Source: an uncultured Actinomycetaceae bacterium
Lineage (GTDB): Bacteria > Actinomycetota > Actinomycetes > Actinomycetales > Actinomycetaceae
Assembly: GCA_902464405.1 (NCBI GenBank)
Contig: CABQJD010000002.1
Coordinates: 62,001-126,000 of the forward strand
DNA length: 64,000 bases
Direction: 5' to 3'
Position 1 is the stretch's first letter. Each line of letters begins with the position of its first letter. Below the pieces are notes generated by a model. The model was not told where the DNA came from. It saw nothing but the letters and a program-made list of their open reading frames with translations, and made no database searches. Shown in pieces: positions 36,458-45,927 of the stretch. Both the position numbers and the translations under genes were made by a program.

Positions 36458-37576
36458 TTATAGAGCGTCTGTGATCTTTTGGTATCGATCCACGAGCATA
36501 CACGCTTCATGCTCGATATTAAATCCATGCTTCGTCACAAGATTTTCTGGATTTTTGAAACGTTCCGAGGAAAAAGATAAAAGCGTATCTGCCCATTGAT
36601 TCGCTGGATCATGCAAGCTAAGCTGCTTATGCATGGGCAGAATTTTTGCTTCACTAGGTATGTGATCGGAAGAAAGGCATGGAAGACCATTTGCCTGAGC
36701 TTCGATCAATGCAATACCTAAGCCTTCAAATCGAGACGGCAGGCAGAAAGCGTCCATAGCGCTCAGAAGCGCCCCAATATCTGAGCGAAGCCCCGTGAAT
36801 ATCACGGAATCTGCAATTCCAAGCTCACTAGCTTGTCTGCGCACAGATGGAAGTAATGTGCCGTCAGCTCCGATTAAAAGCAGATAGGAATCGGGGCGCT
36901 GCTGCTTAACTTCAGAAAATACTCGAAGCAAAAATTCGTGGTTTTTTTGAAGCGTAAAACGCCCGATATGCCCAAGCACAAAAGCATCATCGGAAATGCC
37001 AAGCTCGCGCCGAATTTTTTCTCGTTCACTCGCGCTATATGCAAAGCGTTCAATAGAGATTGCATTATTGACGACTGTGATTTTTCTAGCTGAATCGATA
37101 CGCGCACCAAAAGCCGTTTTTCCTGCAATACGCGAAGCAGCCCAGAAGTGAGTAGAAAGGCAAGGCAATGAACGATAGAGCAGCCAATTTCGTAAAGCAG
37201 AAGTAGAAGATTCAGAGAACTTAGAAGAATGGCTGTGAGCAATCCGCACATTCACGCCATACTTTTTAGCAATAGGGAAAATTACTGGATTGAGATACAG
37301 ATCGTGAAGCTGCACGGCATCATACTCATTCGCATGCTCAGCAAAGAAATGATCAACGAAACGCCAATACTTTCTCAACGAACAAATGCTCGGCTCAGGC
37401 GTGAGAAATAAGCGCCCCCCCATCTGCTCTATTTCTTGGCGAAAACTCGAGCTTTCGTCCCAAAACACCAAGAAATCAAAAGAAATATCAGAAGATATTT
37501 GGCGATAATAATTCATCACTGTTTGCGCTACACCAGAAACGCAAGCGCATGATGCCATCACGTGCAGTATTCTCAT
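36458..37576 (-). CDS. GT4 family glycosyltransferase, EpsF-like
   Basis: The 372-residue protein has the N-terminal acceptor domain (MRILHVMASCACVSGVAQTVMNYYR) and the GT-B donor domain with GHIGRFTLQKNHEFLLRVF, the LLIGADG strand, and the nucleotide-sugar motif PSRFEGLGIALIEAQANGLP. This EpsF-like group transfers hexoses from UDP or GDP donors with retention. It follows the polymerase gene by 11 bases on the same strand. The exact sugar is unknown. Confidence 0.92.
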   Translation of the reverse strand: MRILHVMASCACVSGVAQTVMNYYRQISSDISFDFLVFWDESSSFRQEIEQMGGRLFLTPEPSICSLRKYWRFVDHFFAEHANEYDAVQLHDLYLNPVIFPIAKKYGVNVRIAHSHSSKFSESSTSALRNWLLYRSLPCLSTHFWAASRIAGKTAFGARIDSARKITVVNNAISIERFAYSASEREKIRRELGISDDAFVLGHIGRFTLQKNHEFLLRVFSEVKQQRPDSYLLLIGADGTLLPSVRRQASELGIADSVIFTGLRSDIGALLSAMDAFCLPSRFEGLGIALIEAQANGLPCLSSDHIPSEAKILPMHKQLSLHDPANQWADTLLSFSSERFKNPENLVTKHGFNIEHEACMLVDRYQKITDAL

Positions 37577-37587
37577 CAGAATCTTCT

Positions 37588-39180
37588 TTATTGATTCCCT
37601 TTGACGCTTGGCACTAACTCCGCCTCGCGCACTACCACAACAGGAAGTTTCATCTTCTCAGAGAAAGGACGCGATATAAGGAAGCTCATAATAAGCATCA
37701 ACAAGCCAAACATATAATCAAAGCCTAGGAAAGAATCGGTCAAAAACAGCACTCCAACCATCATGACGATCCATGCTGTGCCAAGCAAAACATCCGCCCA
37801 ATCGGTATGCCGCTGTTTCAGTGCTTTCGCGTAGCTCGCCAAACAGCCCACAAAAAATACCACATAAATTCCAAAGCCAAGTGCGCCGTAGCTAATAAGC
37901 ACATCGAGATAGGAATTATGCACAGCAAAACCTCGTTCGAGCATTTTCTTTTCACTTGGCAAGTGCTCAGCTTTTGCATAATCTTGGGTATTGTACGGAC
38001 CAATACCTACTACAGGGTGCTTCTTCCATAAATCAAAAGTTTCTTCCCAAATATAGACGCGCGCCGATTTTTCCACCTCTCCTTTATTAGAACCGAGTAG
38101 ATCAACATCATCGAGCATCTTCCAATCCGCACCTTTTTTCTGCGAATTTTCTGAATGCGATAGAGCGAAAATTTTTGAATAATATGCGATTTCTTGATCA
38201 ACAACCGAATCTATGAGGGCATTTGCGCTGATATATCCTGCGCCTGCAATAATCACAGCCCACACAATGAGAAGAGATTTCGCTTTCTTGCGCATAGATT
38301 CACTTCGACGATAATACAGCGCAATCAGCCAAAGGAAAGCAATTCCTGTGGCAGCGAAAAATGAAAGACGCGCTCCACGCGAGTTGCATGCCGGAATCGC
38401 AAGAAGAAGCAAAACCAGATTTACCCAATAAAGCACTCTATATATGTGCTGCCCGCGCAGAGTAGCAAAAATCTTGCTGCGATAGACGAACGCCCACGTG
38501 GTCACAAAAACACTGATAATTCCAAAGAGAGCAGCATGGTTTGAATCCATGTTCATACCAAACACAATAAATACTCGGCTATTGCCATACGTAATAGACT
38601 GCACTCCGAGATGCCGAATGCTCCCTGCAAATTTATCGAGAAACGTATAGCCCACCGCAATCATCAACACCGACGTGAGTGCCTGCAATCCCGTGATTAT
38701 TTGCGCAGGCAGCACTACTTTCGCAAATTCACGATAAGAATGAGGGCTGCGAGCAAGATGCGTGCCAAGCGGATAGACGAGCAAAATAACTATCGCGAGC
38801 AGTATCGCAGACTTCATTTGTGTGCCTAGATTAAAAGAAAAATTCAGTGCAAGTGTGATCGCAGCGCTCACAAGCAGCAACACCAAAACTTTCAGCCACG
38901 GCGCTTGAAAAAACGAACGATCCTTGAGCAGTTTATAAATAATAATCAGATACGCCCATACCACAAGCAGATACTGCCCAGCCCCCAAAAAATCACCAGC
39001 AATAGCGATTTGACGAAGAAGCAGATACACAAAATAGACACTCACGCAATAGATAGGATTAAAAAATCCTGCCACAATTCTTGCCCTTAGGCTGCTATGC
39101 TCTGTGCAGGTACTGCTGCCAGCACAAGTGGCAGAATGCTTCGTCAGCTCAGCCTCCGTTTGCTCCACTACATTATTCAC
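37588..39180 (-). CDS. O-antigen ligase / Wzy-type polymerase membrane protein
   Basis: The 530-residue protein has about twelve hydrophobic segments and the large extracytoplasmic loop of the O-antigen ligase/polymerase family (Wzy_C). The loop motif WKKHPVVGIGPYNTQDYAKAE leads into VHNSYLDVLISYGALG, with the conserved His. It would polymerise repeat units on undecaprenyl diphosphate outside the membrane, or transfer glycan to another lipid. The start is GTG 39180, after GAGG with 7-nt spacing. Cotranscribed with the GT4 gene. Confidence 0.9.
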   Translation of the reverse strand: MNNVVEQTEAELTKHSATCAGSSTCTEHSSLRARIVAGFFNPIYCVSVYFVYLLLRQIAIAGDFLGAGQYLLVVWAYLIIIYKLLKDRSFFQAPWLKVLVLLLVSAAITLALNFSFNLGTQMKSAILLAIVILLVYPLGTHLARSPHSYREFAKVVLPAQIITGLQALTSVLMIAVGYTFLDKFAGSIRHLGVQSITYGNSRVFIVFGMNMDSNHAALFGIISVFVTTWAFVYRSKIFATLRGQHIYRVLYWVNLVLLLLAIPACNSRGARLSFFAATGIAFLWLIALYYRRSESMRKKAKSLLIVWAVIIAGAGYISANALIDSVVDQEIAYYSKIFALSHSENSQKKGADWKMLDDVDLLGSNKGEVEKSARVYIWEETFDLWKKHPVVGIGPYNTQDYAKAEHLPSEKKMLERGFAVHNSYLDVLISYGALGFGIYVVFFVGCLASYAKALKQRHTDWADVLLGTAWIVMMVGVLFLTDSFLGFDYMFGLLMLIMSFLISRPFSEKMKLPVVVVREAELVPSVKGNQ

Positions 39181-39277
39181 GCAATTACCTCATGATTAAA
39201 ATCCATATAAAAACACAATAAATTTTTCTATGTAAATTTATCACAAATAAAAAGGGATATCTTTATAAACAAGGCAG

Positions 39278-40297
39278 ATGTGCAATACTAAATACATGAT
39301 GTTTAGCGTAATCATTCCTTTTTACAATGCAGCGCAATTCCTGCCGCGCCTTGAAAAGGTACTTCACGCACAATGCGAATCTCGTGCACAAGCACACACA
39401 GATATGGAAGTGATTATTGTAGATGATGCTTCTCACTGCGAAGAATTATCGCTACTGCGCGAAGCAGCTGTGCGAAATAATTGGAAGCTGCTGGAACTTT
39501 CGCAAAACGCTGGTCCTGGCGGCGCTCGAAATGCAGGGATTGACGCCGCAACAGGCGATTATCTGATTTTCTTAGACGCAGACGACGAACTTATTCCAGG
39601 AGCAATCAACGAATTAGCCAACGCCGTCACACAAAAAAAATGCGATGTACTGCTTTTCGACGCCACAATTATAAACGACTCAAAAGAGCACGCGTGCTCT
39701 ATGCTCCCACAGTCTCCTGATTCTCTCACCTACGTGCCCACCGACTATGCACTTGCCTTTACCCGAAGCTGCACATGCGGCAAGACATACAGCGCAGATT
39801 TTGTGCGCGCAAACAATCTTCACTTCGGCACAGGAAAGCGCCATGAAGACACCGTCTTTACAAAAAGCGCTCTTGCCCAGGCAGATAAAGTTGCATATCT
39901 GCCCACCTCACTTTATCGCTATCAGATTCATGAAGGCTCTTTAATCACCAATACCGCACACGCTTCGTTCGAATCTTCTTTTGACGCAATAACAAGCATA
40001 CGTGCTGCAGCTGCGGGAAAGTTTCCCCGAGAAATTGAGTATGTGTATATCGTAGAAGTAATCATTTCCTGCGTGATGAAATTCTATCCGCTGCGCACAT
40101 CACGTTTGCAAGCCAAGCAGCTTTTTAACCGCTTCGACACAGATTTTCCAAACTGGGAGAATAACCCGTACTTACAGCAAACGAATATGCGCTACCGTCT
40201 CTACGCCGCTTTAGCTCGGCGTCACGCCTATACTGCCCTCGTTGCTCTTTCGCGCGCAGAAAGCATCGCACGCAAAATCCTGCATCGAAATTATTAA
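39278..40297 (+). CDS. Family 2 glycosyltransferase
   Basis: The 339-residue enzyme has the GT-A pattern SVIIPFYNAAQFL, VIIVDDASHCEE, GPGGARNAGIDAATGDYLIFLDADDEL (the DxD motif) and GTGKRHEDTVFT. The start is uncertain: ATG 39278 has AAGG too close, and ATG 39296 (MMFSVIIPF) also fits the family. It forms a small plus-strand unit upstream of the flippase gene. Sugar and acceptor unknown. Confidence 0.9.
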   Translation: MCNTKYMMFSVIIPFYNAAQFLPRLEKVLHAQCESRAQAHTDMEVIIVDDASHCEELSLLREAAVRNNWKLLELSQNAGPGGARNAGIDAATGDYLIFLDADDELIPGAINELANAVTQKKCDVLLFDATIINDSKEHACSMLPQSPDSLTYVPTDYALAFTRSCTCGKTYSADFVRANNLHFGTGKRHEDTVFTKSALAQADKVAYLPTSLYRYQIHEGSLITNTAHASFESSFDAITSIRAAAAGKFPREIEYVYIVEVIISCVMKFYPLRTSRLQAKQLFNRFDTDFPNWENNPYLQQTNMRYRLYAALARRHAYTALVALSRAESIARKILHRNY

Positions 40298-40469
40298 GCG
40301 ATACTTCCTCTCGCACATCTATGAACAATCTATAAGATGCACACAATTCTTACACATTGGCAGATACTGCCTGCGAAAACGAAGCGCTGCATGAGCCAGC
40401 TCATGTAAGCCAACACTCACGCACCAGCAAATACTTACTATATGAGGAATAGTTACGAAAGTAGACGGC

Positions 40470-41786
40470 ATGAAAGCAGAAGAGATAAAGAAACCTCAAA
40501 CCAACAGCGCGAGCGCACAAAAAAATAAGAAACGTCTGCTCAAAAATACGATTATGCTCTATATACTCGTATTTTCCGGCTATTTCTTTTCTCTTATCAC
40601 CGCCCCCTACCAAACCCGAGTTCTCGGAGCCGAACTATACGCCAAAATTGGCTGGGCAATGGCTGTGATGGCTTATTTTAGCGTGTTTATTGAATTCGGT
40701 TTTTTGCTTTCTGCCACTGCTTCTATTACTCGCAACCGCGATAATAAAACCTACGTTGAAAAAATAGTTGGAGCTGTCACGCTAGATAAACTTTTACTCA
40801 GCGGCTTAGGGCTTGCTGTACTTGCTCCGATGGCGTTTTTCTGGGAAAAAATGAACGACGATCCCTGGTTCTACATTCTCTGTTTTCTTTCAGTATGCTC
40901 AGCGAGCTTTATGCTGGATTTCTTCTATCGTGGCATCGAAGAAATGCAGACTATCACCGTCACATCTGTAGCTCTGCGCGCATTTTTCACCATCGGAATT
41001 TTCGTATTTATGCACAGCCCAAGCGATTATTGGATGGTTCCTGCTCTTAATCTCGGCGGAAACCTGCTTGCAGTTCTTTACGTATACGGGCACATGATAT
41101 TCAAACTTGGCTACAAAATGCGTTGGCCCACAATAGCGTTTTCCTGGAAGATTTTGAAAGAATCCTTATGGTTCTTTTTCTCACGCGTGGCAAGCACAAT
41201 CTATACAGCAACAAATATCTTTCTTCTCGGATTCGTCTATCCCGTTGCCAGCGTGCCAATCGGCGTCTACACCGCTGCTGATAAGCTGCTCAGCGTCATG
41301 AAACAAACAATGGGGCCTATCTCAGACAGTCTCTACCCTTATATGGTGCGCAACAAAGATTTTAAGCTACTGAAAAAAATACTCATCTGCTTAATGCCCA
41401 TCATTACTGCGGGCTGTATCCTGATCGCTTTTATCGCAGAGCCTCTGTGCAGCTGGTTTTTCGGAGCAGAATTTGCTGATGCAGGAAAAGTTTTGCGGCT
41501 GATGATGCTTATTTTGTTTATTACACTCCCGGTCTATCTGCTTGGATTTCCGACTCTCTCCCCTCTCGGCGGAGCAAAAGCTGTGAATCAATCCGTGATT
41601 GTAGCGTCTATTTTCCACGTGGCTACGCTCAGCATAGCTTTCGCCTTTGGTCTTCTCGACATATATTCAGTCGTATTGCTTACGTTCTGCACCGAAATGA
41701 TTATTTTGATCTATCGAAGCGTTGCCGTCGTTAAGTATTGGAAAAAGTATAAAGCTGAGAATTCACGCACTGCTGATCAAGGATAG
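40470..41786 (+). CDS. Wzx-type polysaccharide flippase
   Basis: The 438-residue protein has about twelve hydrophobic segments, beginning after a basic N terminus with TIMLYILVFSGYFFSLITAPYQTRVLGAELYAKIGWA, the classic start of PST/Wzx transporters. It would flip undecaprenyl-diphosphate-linked repeat units to the outer leaflet, upstream of the Wzy-type polymerase. It has its own upstream gap (40298-40469) in which no clear promoter is evident. Confidence 0.92.
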   Translation: MKAEEIKKPQTNSASAQKNKKRLLKNTIMLYILVFSGYFFSLITAPYQTRVLGAELYAKIGWAMAVMAYFSVFIEFGFLLSATASITRNRDNKTYVEKIVGAVTLDKLLLSGLGLAVLAPMAFFWEKMNDDPWFYILCFLSVCSASFMLDFFYRGIEEMQTITVTSVALRAFFTIGIFVFMHSPSDYWMVPALNLGGNLLAVLYVYGHMIFKLGYKMRWPTIAFSWKILKESLWFFFSRVASTIYTATNIFLLGFVYPVASVPIGVYTAADKLLSVMKQTMGPISDSLYPYMVRNKDFKLLKKILICLMPIITAGCILIAFIAEPLCSWFFGAEFADAGKVLRLMMLILFITLPVYLLGFPTLSPLGGAKAVNQSVIVASIFHVATLSIAFAFGLLDIYSVVLLTFCTEMIILIYRSVAVVKYWKKYKAENSRTADQG

Positions 41787-41800
41787 AGGCGCATAGCACA

Positions 41801-41887
41801 CGCACGCTATTTCGCACGCGCGCTATTTCATTTCATACGCACGTTATTCTATGGGCACGCTATTTCATACGCATATTATTTCATGCG
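41801..41887. repeat. Degenerate repeat cluster over the end of a GT2 gene
   Basis: Five imperfect copies related to YGCACGCTATTTCAT run through the gap between the convergent flippase and glycosyltransferase genes. The glycosyltransferase stop codon (41876-41878) falls in the last copy. Confidence 0.6.
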
Positions 41888-42868
41888 CAGTGCAAACCGA
41901 TATGCGCGCACAGCAAGCGGGATATTTATTCGCGCTACGAGCACCGTTGCGGCGTCTACTTTTCTCAATCCTTTCAACGCCACGCGCTGCGAAAGTGCAT
42001 GCACACGCTGTTGAAGCTCTCGATAGCGCGAATCTTTACGATAAGCCCCATCAGCAGCAAACTCTGCCAAGCAGGTGATTCCCGCCTTAAAAGCTGCGAG
42101 CAATGCAAGAGGCGCATAGGCGCTTTCACGATTATTCAGCATTGAAAAATGCTCCTCATAAAAATCCACGCCATCGATATGGCGCCATGAAGGAGTAGAG
42201 GTGATCGACGCATTATTATGCCGATATAAATAAAGCTCTGCAGAAGTGAACGCTATTCGCTCTGCCTGCATCAGCACAGGAAGTGATACTGCTACATCTT
42301 CGTGCAGTTTCCCCTCCGGAAAATGCAGCTGCGTATAGATACGCCTGGGATAGAGTTTTGAGCAAGCCACAGTAAGCTGCTGCATCAAAGCGCCGCCATA
42401 CAGCGCTTGAATCGCTTGATCTTGGGAAAGCGCTTGCCAAATCACTGCCTGCGCATCTAAAGCCAAAGAATCTATATCGTCAGTATCAGAAAAACGTACA
42501 AGCGAGCATACTGCCAGATCAGCTTTGTGCTCGTTTATTCCTTCCCAAAGAACGCGCACAAAATCACGATGCAGCACATCATCAGAATCAACAAAACAAA
42601 GATACTCGCCGCGAGCGCACGCAATGCCGGCATTACGGGCGCTGGAAAGCCCTCCATTTTCTTTTGTGACTATTTCAAGGCGCTTATCAGCATAGCTTTC
42701 TAAAATACTTTGAGAATCATCGGGAGAGCCATCATTAACGGCAATGATCTGCAAATTTTCGTAGCTTTGAGCCACAATAGAATCTAAACATTCACGTAGG
42801 TATTTTTCGACCTTATAAACAGGCAACACAATGCTAATAAGCGGATTATTCAGTGTATTCACGTGCAT
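41876..42868 (-). CDS. Family 2 glycosyltransferase
   Basis: The product is about 330 residues from ATG 42868; a GTG at 42862 with AAGGA at 5-nt spacing is an equally good start. It has PLISIVLPVYKVEKYLRECLDSI, IIAVNDGSPDDS, GLSSARNAGIACARGEYLCFVDSDDVL (DxD) and the LHEDV catalytic base region. It overlaps the end of the LicD gene by about 20 bases, so it is translationally coupled to it. It is the second GT of this type in the locus. Confidence 0.9.
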   Translation of the reverse strand: MHVNTLNNPLISIVLPVYKVEKYLRECLDSIVAQSYENLQIIAVNDGSPDDSQSILESYADKRLEIVTKENGGLSSARNAGIACARGEYLCFVDSDDVLHRDFVRVLWEGINEHKADLAVCSLVRFSDTDDIDSLALDAQAVIWQALSQDQAIQALYGGALMQQLTVACSKLYPRRIYTQLHFPEGKLHEDVAVSLPVLMQAERIAFTSAELYLYRHNNASITSTPSWRHIDGVDFYEEHFSMLNNRESAYAPLALLAAFKAGITCLAEFAADGAYRKDSRYRELQQRVHALSQRVALKGLRKVDAATVLVARINIPLAVRAYRFALRMK

Positions 42869-43835
42869 CCTTGCCCTGGGAATTATCAGTTTCTTTTCTT
42901 TCATCGATCTTTTCATCAAAGAAAGCTTTACGCTCATCAAAATAGCCATGCGTCATATACTGCTCGCACGGAGTATCAAGATCGAGGAAATAAACCGGAT
43001 GATCCGGGCGCTGCTTTTCTGGCGGGGGTGGCGTGAGATAATCGTCGCCAAATTCAGCTCGTAGATATGCATCATAATTATCCGGCATACGGAATTTCTT
43101 TTGCTCACCAGCTACCTTCAACGGCATATCAATGCCAGTTCCAAACCATTCACGCCGAAATGGAATAAACATTATTTTCGGACCTTCGCACAGCGTTGCC
43201 GTCCATTCGTGAGTATCGTAATCCCGTTTACTCATCTGCCTTTCGCACCAACGCCACATTTTATATCGCCAACGTGCACGAGGGACGAGAGCGAGAGCAA
43301 TTTTAGATCCCAAAGCAATCACTGCACCATGATTCTTCGGCACTTCTGCCACGCTATACAAATTAAACAGCTGCCCCATCAGCATCTGCCACCACCACGC
43401 CATACTCTTTGGGCGAGGCGCCCCATCGAGCGGAAAGATATCGAGCATTAAGCCTTGAGGTATTTTTTTATTCACCTGATAAGGCTTCACAACCGTTGTG
43501 AAATTATCGCAGATTTTTGCCATCACATCGCCTGTGTGCATAGTGGCATTCGTGCGCACATAGCTAAAACGCTCAGTATCGGCTTCTTTTTTCCATAGCT
43601 CGGCAAGCCGCTCGTAATCCGGGCGCGGCATAAATACGTCTACATCGTCATCCCACGGAATAAATGCTCCGTCACGCGCTGCTCCTATCACGCAGCCACC
43701 GCAGCCATAGAAGCGCAAGCCGTGTTTTTCGCAAAAATCAGCAAAATATTCGTAGATCTCCCACGATTTTGCCTGCATTTTCTGCAATTCATCATAAGTC
43801 AGCTCTTTAGCCTGAGGAAGCTCAAAACCTGGCAT
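42846..43835 (-). CDS. LicD family phosphotransferase
   Basis: The 329-residue protein (ATG 43835 after GAGG; another in-frame ATG lies at 43850) has the classic LicD motif LRFYGCGGCVIGAARDGAFIPWDDDVDVFMPRPDYERL, the metal-binding DDDVD, and LMLDIFPLDGAP. In pneumococcus LicD enzymes attach phosphocholine from CDP-choline to teichoic acid. Here it should add a phospho-alcohol to the local glycan. It is more typical than the LicD/fukutin-like gene at 33808, so the polymer may carry two decorations. Confidence 0.93.
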   Translation of the reverse strand: MPGFELPQAKELTYDELQKMQAKSWEIYEYFADFCEKHGLRFYGCGGCVIGAARDGAFIPWDDDVDVFMPRPDYERLAELWKKEADTERFSYVRTNATMHTGDVMAKICDNFTTVVKPYQVNKKIPQGLMLDIFPLDGAPRPKSMAWWWQMLMGQLFNLYSVAEVPKNHGAVIALGSKIALALVPRARWRYKMWRWCERQMSKRDYDTHEWTATLCEGPKIMFIPFRREWFGTGIDMPLKVAGEQKKFRMPDNYDAYLRAEFGDDYLTPPPPEKQRPDHPVYFLDLDTPCEQYMTHGYFDERKAFFDEKIDERKETDNSQGKDAREYTE

Positions 43836-44012
43836 TATGCTGCACCTCATCTTTCCCGATACACTTGTGCTATTTTCATGCCATCAAGATTATTGCGTGT
43901 ATACATGAGAATCGCCTGTTCTACTCGTGCAGATCGCCAGATAAAAGCCGATACCTTAGGGCATTCACAGAGCACTATTCACATTCTGCATACGACTGCC
44001 TGAGTTTACTCA

Positions 44013-45800
44013 TCAGGCACTCTTAGCCGAATACAGTACTGCATCTTTTGCCGTCACGGCATCATGCTCGGCAAACAATTCTTCTGGAGAAATCTCAGGG
44101 ACGCTCGTATGAGAAATAAGCGGATGGAACGGCCGCTCATCTATCTCATTATCAAAATGCAGCACTTCCGTGAGCTTCTCGCCGGGGCGCATACCAGTTA
44201 TTCTGATTTGGATATCTTTTCCGCTCATATCAATCATGCGTTGAGCAACGTCCATAATCTTCACAGGCTCGCCCATATCCAGCACGAGCACTTCACCTGC
44301 GCGCCCGATAGCTCCTGCCTGAATCACCAGCGCACACGCTTCAGGAATAGTCATAAAGTAACGCTCTACATCGGGGTGCGTAATAGTGATCGGCCCACCT
44401 CGCTCAATTTGGGACGTGAAAGTCCACAGCACCGAGCCGCGCGAACCGAGCACATTTCCAAAACGCACACTCACATATCGCCAGCCCTTATCAGCAACTT
44501 GATGGGAATAATGCGCAACGATTCTTTCCGCCATGCGCTTAGAGCGGCCCAAAACAGTGGTAGGCTCTGCAGCTTTATCTGTTGAGATATTTACAAGATT
44601 CGTGACGCCGTATTCCACAGCAAGCTCCACAACGTTCTTACTGCCAAGCACATTGGTTTTCCAGCCTTCATCTGGATACTGCTCCAGCATAGGCAGATGC
44701 TTGAGCGCAGCAGTATGGAATACGACCTGCGGGCGGTGAGCTTCAAAAATAGCTCGCAATGCCTCTCGATCTCGAATATCGCAGAGGGCAAAATCAGGAG
44801 TATCAAGCATACCCGAGCCATACAGATCCAACTGGATCGCATGAAGCTCTGATTCGTCACGATCAAGCAAAATCAGTTCACTGGGATTGAGTGCTTTCAC
44901 CTGACGGCAAATCTCGGAACCGATCGAACCTCCAGCGCCCGTCACCAACACTCGCTTACCTTCAATATAGCCAGCGATTTCGTGAAGATTCGTTTTAATT
45001 TGACGCCGCCCAAGCAGATCAGTGACGTTCAGCTTACGCACATTTGAAAGATCGACAGTACCATCGAGCAGCTCCCCTATTTGAGGTACAACCAGTAAAT
45101 CAATGCCAGCTTGTTTAGCTATCTCAGCATACGCATTTTTCACATCTGAATCAGCGCTGTAAATCGCAAAAATAGCAGTCCGAACACCCAAATTTTTCGC
45201 TACTCTCGCTAAATCGTCACGCTTACCTTTGACAGGCACTCCACGAAGCCTCAGGTTTTGCTTGGCAGGCGAATCGTCAATCAAAGCCACTGCCTGGTAG
45301 GGAGAAGCCATATCAACCTGCAGCTGGTGAATCAATTGCTCAGCTGCCCGCCCAGCACCAATCAAAATCACAGGCTCAGGATCGGCAGCTCCGTGACGGC
45401 GCACTTTCTTGATAAGCCGCCACAGTATCCTTGCCGCAGTCATGAGCAGCAATGCTACTGGCGGCGCAGAAGCTGCCACTGCACGCGAGACGAAATACCC
45501 TGGGTAAATCAAAACAGTGAAGAGCACACCCACAGCACTCGCAAGAATGACGAGCCCCGCCAGCGATACCACTTCTTCAAATGATGCCAGCCAGTAGCGA
45601 TTCAGATAATGCCGAGAGATAAACCCCGCAATCACCTGCACCACAATCGCTGTGAGTGCAAAAGCAAGCACACCTGCCACGTCTCCTGCGCTCAACGTAA
45701 AATCAAAACGTAGCCACGTAACAGCTGCTACGGCTATTGCCCAACTCATCACATCTACACACACAACAATGCTTCGGCGCAGCCACGTAGAAATCAGCAT
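44013..45800 (-). CDS. Membrane-bound UDP-GlcNAc 4,6-dehydratase, FlaA1/PglF/CapD type
   Basis: The 595-residue protein has four N-terminal membrane segments (about 10-120), a first Rossmann domain with IGAGRAAEQL, and the SDR domain starting with VTGAGGSIGSE (286-296). The active-site segment VNISTDKAAEPTTVLGRSKRMAE is that of large dehydratases, which lack the YxxxK pair. It should convert UDP-HexNAc to a UDP-4-keto-6-deoxy sugar. The aminotransferase gene is divergent from it and completes the route. Confidence 0.94.
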   Translation of the reverse strand: MLISTWLRRSIVVCVDVMSWAIAVAAVTWLRFDFTLSAGDVAGVLAFALTAIVVQVIAGFISRHYLNRYWLASFEEVVSLAGLVILASAVGVLFTVLIYPGYFVSRAVAASAPPVALLLMTAARILWRLIKKVRRHGAADPEPVILIGAGRAAEQLIHQLQVDMASPYQAVALIDDSPAKQNLRLRGVPVKGKRDDLARVAKNLGVRTAIFAIYSADSDVKNAYAEIAKQAGIDLLVVPQIGELLDGTVDLSNVRKLNVTDLLGRRQIKTNLHEIAGYIEGKRVLVTGAGGSIGSEICRQVKALNPSELILLDRDESELHAIQLDLYGSGMLDTPDFALCDIRDREALRAIFEAHRPQVVFHTAALKHLPMLEQYPDEGWKTNVLGSKNVVELAVEYGVTNLVNISTDKAAEPTTVLGRSKRMAERIVAHYSHQVADKGWRYVSVRFGNVLGSRGSVLWTFTSQIERGGPITITHPDVERYFMTIPEACALVIQAGAIGRAGEVLVLDMGEPVKIMDVAQRMIDMSGKDIQIRITGMRPGEKLTEVLHFDNEIDERPFHPLISHTSVPEISPEELFAEHDAVTAKDAVLYSAKSA

Positions 45801-45832
45801 ACTTAGTCTCTTTCACTATTGATCTGCCTATA

Positions 45833-45854
45833 ATGCTAGCTCTATGCTAGCTCT
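45833..45854. repeat. 11-bp perfect tandem repeat
   Basis: ATGCTAGCTCT occurs twice in direct succession in the 127-bp divergent gap between the dehydratase and aminotransferase genes, 33 bases upstream of the dehydratase ATG, so it may affect that gene's 5' region. Confidence 0.85.
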
Positions 45855-45915
45855 AGTGTAGCGTGCAGCACTATAAATTCGGGTAAGCCTTAACGCACTC
45901 AATGGGCAATAGTGA

Positions 45916-45921
45916 GATAAT
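45916..45921 (+). promoter_or_regulatory. Possible -10 box of the DegT gene
   Basis: GATAAT is followed by AGACGT and ATG (45928). Position fits a leaderless start, though the first base is G rather than T. Confidence 0.35.
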
Positions 45922-45927
45922 AGACGT

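Noticed and set aside
43997..44019. Terminator at the end of the dehydratase gene
   Set aside because: TGCCTGA/TCAGGCA can pair but includes the stop codon and no T-tract follows.
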